From positions 19,948 through 83,947 of the forward strand of contig JAFDYU010000017.1 of the NCBI GenBank assembly GCA_018267285.1: 64,000 nucleotides of DNA. Direction: 5' to 3'. Source of the DNA: Bacteroidota bacterium. GTDB lineage: Bacteria; Bacteroidota; Bacteroidia; Cytophagales; Cyclobacteriaceae. How positions within the stretch are numbered: position 1 is the stretch's first letter; the number at the start of each line of letters is the position of its first letter. This document shows positions 61,717 to 64,000 of this stretch, piece after piece. The translations under genes and the position numbers were made by a program. The notes beneath the pieces are model-generated. The model saw only the letters and a list, made by a program, of their open reading frames with translations, was not told the DNA's origin and did no database searches.

Positions 61717-61724
61717 GTCAGAAC

Positions 61725-63155
61725 CTAAAAAATCTTTCCGGGGTTTAAAATGCCGTTGGGGTCGAAAACTTTTTTGATTCCACGCATCAGGTTTAAATTC
61801 ACTTCGCTCATGGCAATGGGCATGTACGGGCGTTTGGCAATGCCGATGCCGTGCTCGCCCGAGAGTGTTCCGCCAAGGCTCACGGTGAGTTTAAAAATTT
61901 CGCCTATGCCTTCGGGAATTTCTTTTTCCCAGCGTGCGTCACTAATGTCTTCTTTCAAAATATTTACGTGCAGGTTCCCATCGCCCAAATGCCCGAAGCA
62001 CACCGTGTTGAATCCGTATCGCTTACCAATTTCTTTTATTCCTGAAATTAATTTAGGCAAGTTGGCACGCGGCACCACCACATCGTCCGACTTGGTGAGT
62101 GTGTACCAGTTTACGGCCGGAGAAATATTTTTTCTGATTTTCCAAAGTTCTTCTTTCTGCGCGGCACTGTCGGCAAACAGCACTTCGCCACACTGAAATT
62201 TTTCCACTACGGCCATCACACGCTCGGCATCGCGCATAAGCACCTCCTCATCGTTGCCATCGAGCTCGCAGAGCAGATAGGCGTTCATGCCGTCAACCAG
62301 CTTTGTGGTTACCGGGCTGTTGAGCACCTTCTCGCAATACGCAAACGTTTTGGCAGCCGCTTCTTTTTCAAAAAACTCCATGCCGGAAGGGGTGATGCCT
62401 TCTCTGAAGATGGCCGCAATGGCACGACACGCTTCTTCGTTGGTTACGAATGGAATCATCATCAAAACGGTCTTCTGCGGGAGGCCGCGAAGCTTGAAAA
62501 CAATTTTGGTGATGATGCCCAATGTGCCTTCGCTGCCGCACATGAGTTGGGTGAGGTTGTAGCCAGTGGAATTCTTCAGCACATTCGCTGCTGTCCAGAT
62601 TATTTCCCCGGTAGGTAACACCACTTCCAGATTGATTACATAATCGCGGGTAACGCCATACTTCACCGCCTTCGGCCCTCCGGAATTGTTTGCCAAGTTC
62701 CCGCCAAGAAAACAGGAACCCCGGCTTGCTGGGTCGGGTGGGTAAAAAAGATTTTTGGCTTTCACTGTATTTTGAAAAACTTCGGTGATCACACCGGGCT
62801 CTACCGTTGCCTGAAGATTCAGCTCATCGATCTCAATAATTTTGTTGAAACGTTCCATAGAAATCACCACCCCGTTTTTTACCGGCAGTGCGCCTCCGCT
62901 TAATCCGGTGCCGGCACCACGTGGCGTTATGGGAATGAGATGTCGGTTGCATAGTTTCAGTACCTCACTGACTTCTTGAGGTGTACCCGGTTTAACCACC
63001 ACATCGGGCATAAACTGGTAGTCTTCGGTTTTGTCGTGGCCGTACTCTGATTTTTTTTGTTCGTCCACAATCACATTTGCATCGCCCACCAGTTGCTGCA
63101 AGGCTTGAACAATTTCCTCGTTCGTTGCAGTTTTCTTTTCTATAACACCTTCCAT
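61725..63155 (-). CDS. FAD-binding oxidase, GlcD type
   Basis: A 476-residue flavoprotein of the glycolate/D-lactate oxidase family. The FAD_binding_4 domain has PDVVVKPGTPQEVSEVLKLC, PITPRGAGTGLSGGALP, EPGVITEVFQNTV and PPDPASRGSCFLGGNLANNSGGPKAVKYG; the C-terminal FAD-oxidase C domain has CFGHLGDGNLHVNI and GEHGIGIAKRPYM. It oxidises a 2-hydroxyacid such as glycolate or D-lactate. Normal length. No glcE/glcF partners are beside it. The neighbour downstream is the R-M endonuclease. Confidence 0.92.
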   Translation of the reverse strand: MEGVIEKKTATNEEIVQALQQLVGDANVIVDEQKKSEYGHDKTEDYQFMPDVVVKPGTPQEVSEVLKLCNRHLIPITPRGAGTGLSGGALPVKNGVVISMERFNKIIEIDELNLQATVEPGVITEVFQNTVKAKNLFYPPDPASRGSCFLGGNLANNSGGPKAVKYGVTRDYVINLEVVLPTGEIIWTAANVLKNSTGYNLTQLMCGSEGTLGIITKIVFKLRGLPQKTVLMMIPFVTNEEACRAIAAIFREGITPSGMEFFEKEAAAKTFAYCEKVLNSPVTTKLVDGMNAYLLCELDGNDEEVLMRDAERVMAVVEKFQCGEVLFADSAAQKEELWKIRKNISPAVNWYTLTKSDDVVVPRANLPKLISGIKEIGKRYGFNTVCFGHLGDGNLHVNILKEDISDARWEKEIPEGIGEIFKLTVSLGGTLSGEHGIGIAKRPYMPIAMSEVNLNLMRGIKKVFDPNGILNPGKIF

Positions 63156-63160
63156 TACGT

Positions 63161-63168
63161 TATCTTTG
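63161..63168 (+). promoter_or_regulatory. TAnnTTTG promoter element for the NlpC/P60 gene
   Basis: TATCTTTG, about 17 bases before GTG 63185; leader of about 11 bases. Supports the GTG start. Confidence 0.55.
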
Positions 63169-63184
63169 TATAACCATTTTATTT

Positions 63185-63664
63185 GTGAGGCATAAAATTA
63201 AGCATTTATATTTTTTCGTGTTCGTGGCTTGGGTTGCCTTGGGTTGTGCTTCCTCCAGAAAATCAAAACTCCAGCAGAAAATTTCAACCGTTATTCAAAC
63301 GGCCCGCTCATTTACGGGCACTCCATACAAATGGGGTGGCACCACGCGTGCAGGTATCGACTGCTCCGCGCTTACAGGCCACGCCTACCAGGCGATTAAT
63401 GTTTTGTTGCCCCGAACTGCCGATGCCCAGGCGTTGAAGGGGAAAAAAATAAAAAAAGATGAATTGAAACCGGGGGATCTTTTATTCTTTGCCACAGGAA
63501 AAAAGAAACGCCAAATCACACACGTTGGACTGGTTACGGAAGTAAAGGGCAAAGAAAATGTGAAATTCATCCATGCCTCCACCTCGCTGGGTGTGGTAGA
63601 AACAAATTTATTTTCGGATTATTATTTGAAGCGTTTCCGTGTGGCGCGCAGAATCCTACAATAG
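63185..63664 (+). CDS. NlpC/P60-family peptidoglycan hydrolase lipoprotein
   Basis: A 159-residue lipoprotein (GTG start 63185, lipobox ALGC, Cys21). The catalytic triad of NlpC/P60 is visible: C60 in RAGIDCSALTGHAYQ, H113 in QITHVGLV, and a polar third residue near VKFIHAS. It cleaves cell-wall peptides between D-glutamate and diaminopimelate, in envelope remodelling. A TATCTTTG promoter element supports the GTG start. It is convergent with the serine dehydratase, with 4 bases between the stops. Confidence 0.9.
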   Translation: MRHKIKHLYFFVFVAWVALGCASSRKSKLQQKISTVIQTARSFTGTPYKWGGTTRAGIDCSALTGHAYQAINVLLPRTADAQALKGKKIKKDELKPGDLLFFATGKKKRQITHVGLVTEVKGKENVKFIHASTSLGVVETNLFSDYYLKRFRVARRILQ

Positions 63665-63668
63665 CCGG

Positions 63669-64000
63669 CTATACTTGGTCGGGCAAAATTTCAATGTCTC
63701 TTATTAATACCCTCTTTGCAATGGCTTGTCCGGTTTTGGTGGCAGCAAGTCCACCAAGAGCGGTTTCCTTGTAACGGGTTTCCATGCTCGCGCCTATCTC
63801 GCCCATAGCTTCGACCACCTCATCTACGGGGATTACGCTGCTCACATCGGCCAGCCCGATCTGTGCCGAACTATTGGCAATGGCTGCCGCACTGGCGTTG
63901 CGCACCACGCACGGAATTTCTACCAACCCGGCAACAGGGTCGCACACTAAACCGAGCATGCACTGAATGGTGATGGCCACCGCATTGAAGACCTGATCGA
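63669..64000 (-). CDS. L-serine ammonia-lyase, iron-sulfur type, alpha-domain C-terminus (partial)
   Basis: The frame runs off the window end; the visible C-terminal 110 residues include the cluster-binding LGLVCDPVAGLVEIPCVVRN, then SAQIGLADVSSVIPVDEVVEAMGEIGASM and ETALGGLAATKTGQAI. This is the SDH alpha signature with two of the iron-sulfur cysteines. The enzyme deaminates serine to pyruvate. The start and beta domain lie beyond base 64000. Confidence 0.88.
   Translation of the reverse strand, partial: DQVFNAVAITIQCMLGLVCDPVAGLVEIPCVVRNASAAAIANSSAQIGLADVSSVIPVDEVVEAMGEIGASMETRYKETALGGLAATKTGQAIAKRVLIRDIEILPDQV

Overview
The window looks like chromosomal DNA of a Bacteroidota bacterium, most likely a Cytophagales-type free-living aerobe (inference). 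The evidence: a promoter motif of the Bacteroidota type TAnnTTTG sits just upstream of at least a dozen genes; there are T9SS-type secreted proteins, an OMP_b-brl-type TonB receptor, LytTR/LytS two-component pairs, HMA-AraC regulators, two-component propeller sensors, a phosphosulfolactate synthase, and almost no Shine-Dalgarno-like leaders. No rRNA, tRNA, IS element, prophage or CRISPR array was recognised, and no gap between genes exceeds about 225 bases.

Layout. 1-6460: end of an ExbD gene, a LytTR regulator/LytS kinase pair, a large outer-membrane receptor with an unusual C-terminal extra domain, and hflX. 6583-14898: a compact polysaccharide cluster (GT4 glycosyltransferase, Wza-like lipoprotein, Wzc-like tyrosine autokinase, PHP tyrosine phosphatase, SDR epimerase), then a TPR protein and a ComA-type phosphosulfolactate synthase. 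15075-24483: aroE, uvrB, a secreted propeller protein, a fatty acid desaturase, a small lipoprotein, priA, an MgtC-like protein and a SirB1-like protein. 24556-30804: an envelope divergon with amidase, MCE/MlaD and an acyl-CoA carboxylase on one side and LptD on the other. 30833-34396: lysS, a HepT/MntA toxin-antitoxin pair and proline dehydrogenase. 34469-38847: aroB, aroA, a BtuF-like protein without a signal peptide and a PAS histidine kinase. 38913-46404: two YfiR-like proteins, an M42 peptidase, exported MsrB, a secreted protein, PccB, Ppx/GppA and a porin-like barrel. 46459-53641: a propeller sensor that ends after its HisKA helices, a methyltransferase, an HMA-DUF4396 membrane protein next to an HMA-AraC regulator, GNAT, a T9SS protein and a STAS-like protein. 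53825-58765: glnS, asnB, a membrane protein and a DUF1080 lipoprotein. 58782-61716: a tightly packed restriction-modification island (Vsr, DUF6471, C5-methyltransferase, NgoBV/NlaIV-like endonuclease). 61725-64000: glcD-type oxidase, NlpC/P60 lipoprotein and a partial L-serine dehydratase.

Themes. Much of the window serves the cell envelope (polysaccharide export and its tyrosine kinase/phosphatase switch, LptD, MCE, amidase, NlpC, desaturase, barrels). Three shikimate-pathway genes (aroE, aroB, aroA) are scattered among other genes. Two carboxyltransferase genes (MccB-like, PccB-like) point to branched-chain amino acid or propionate catabolism, without biotin carboxylases nearby.

The observations most worth checking are: the Wzc-like kinase and its phosphatase lying in one reading frame separated by a single TGA followed directly by GTG; short heptamer-periodic DNA repeats in intergenic DNA and inside asnB and aroA; the gap-free R-M island with a palindrome in front of DUF6471; the HMA-AraC/HMA-DUF4396 pair; and perfect palindromes at the uvrB and lptD promoters. 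Functions are from sequence reading and family knowledge only; nothing was searched.
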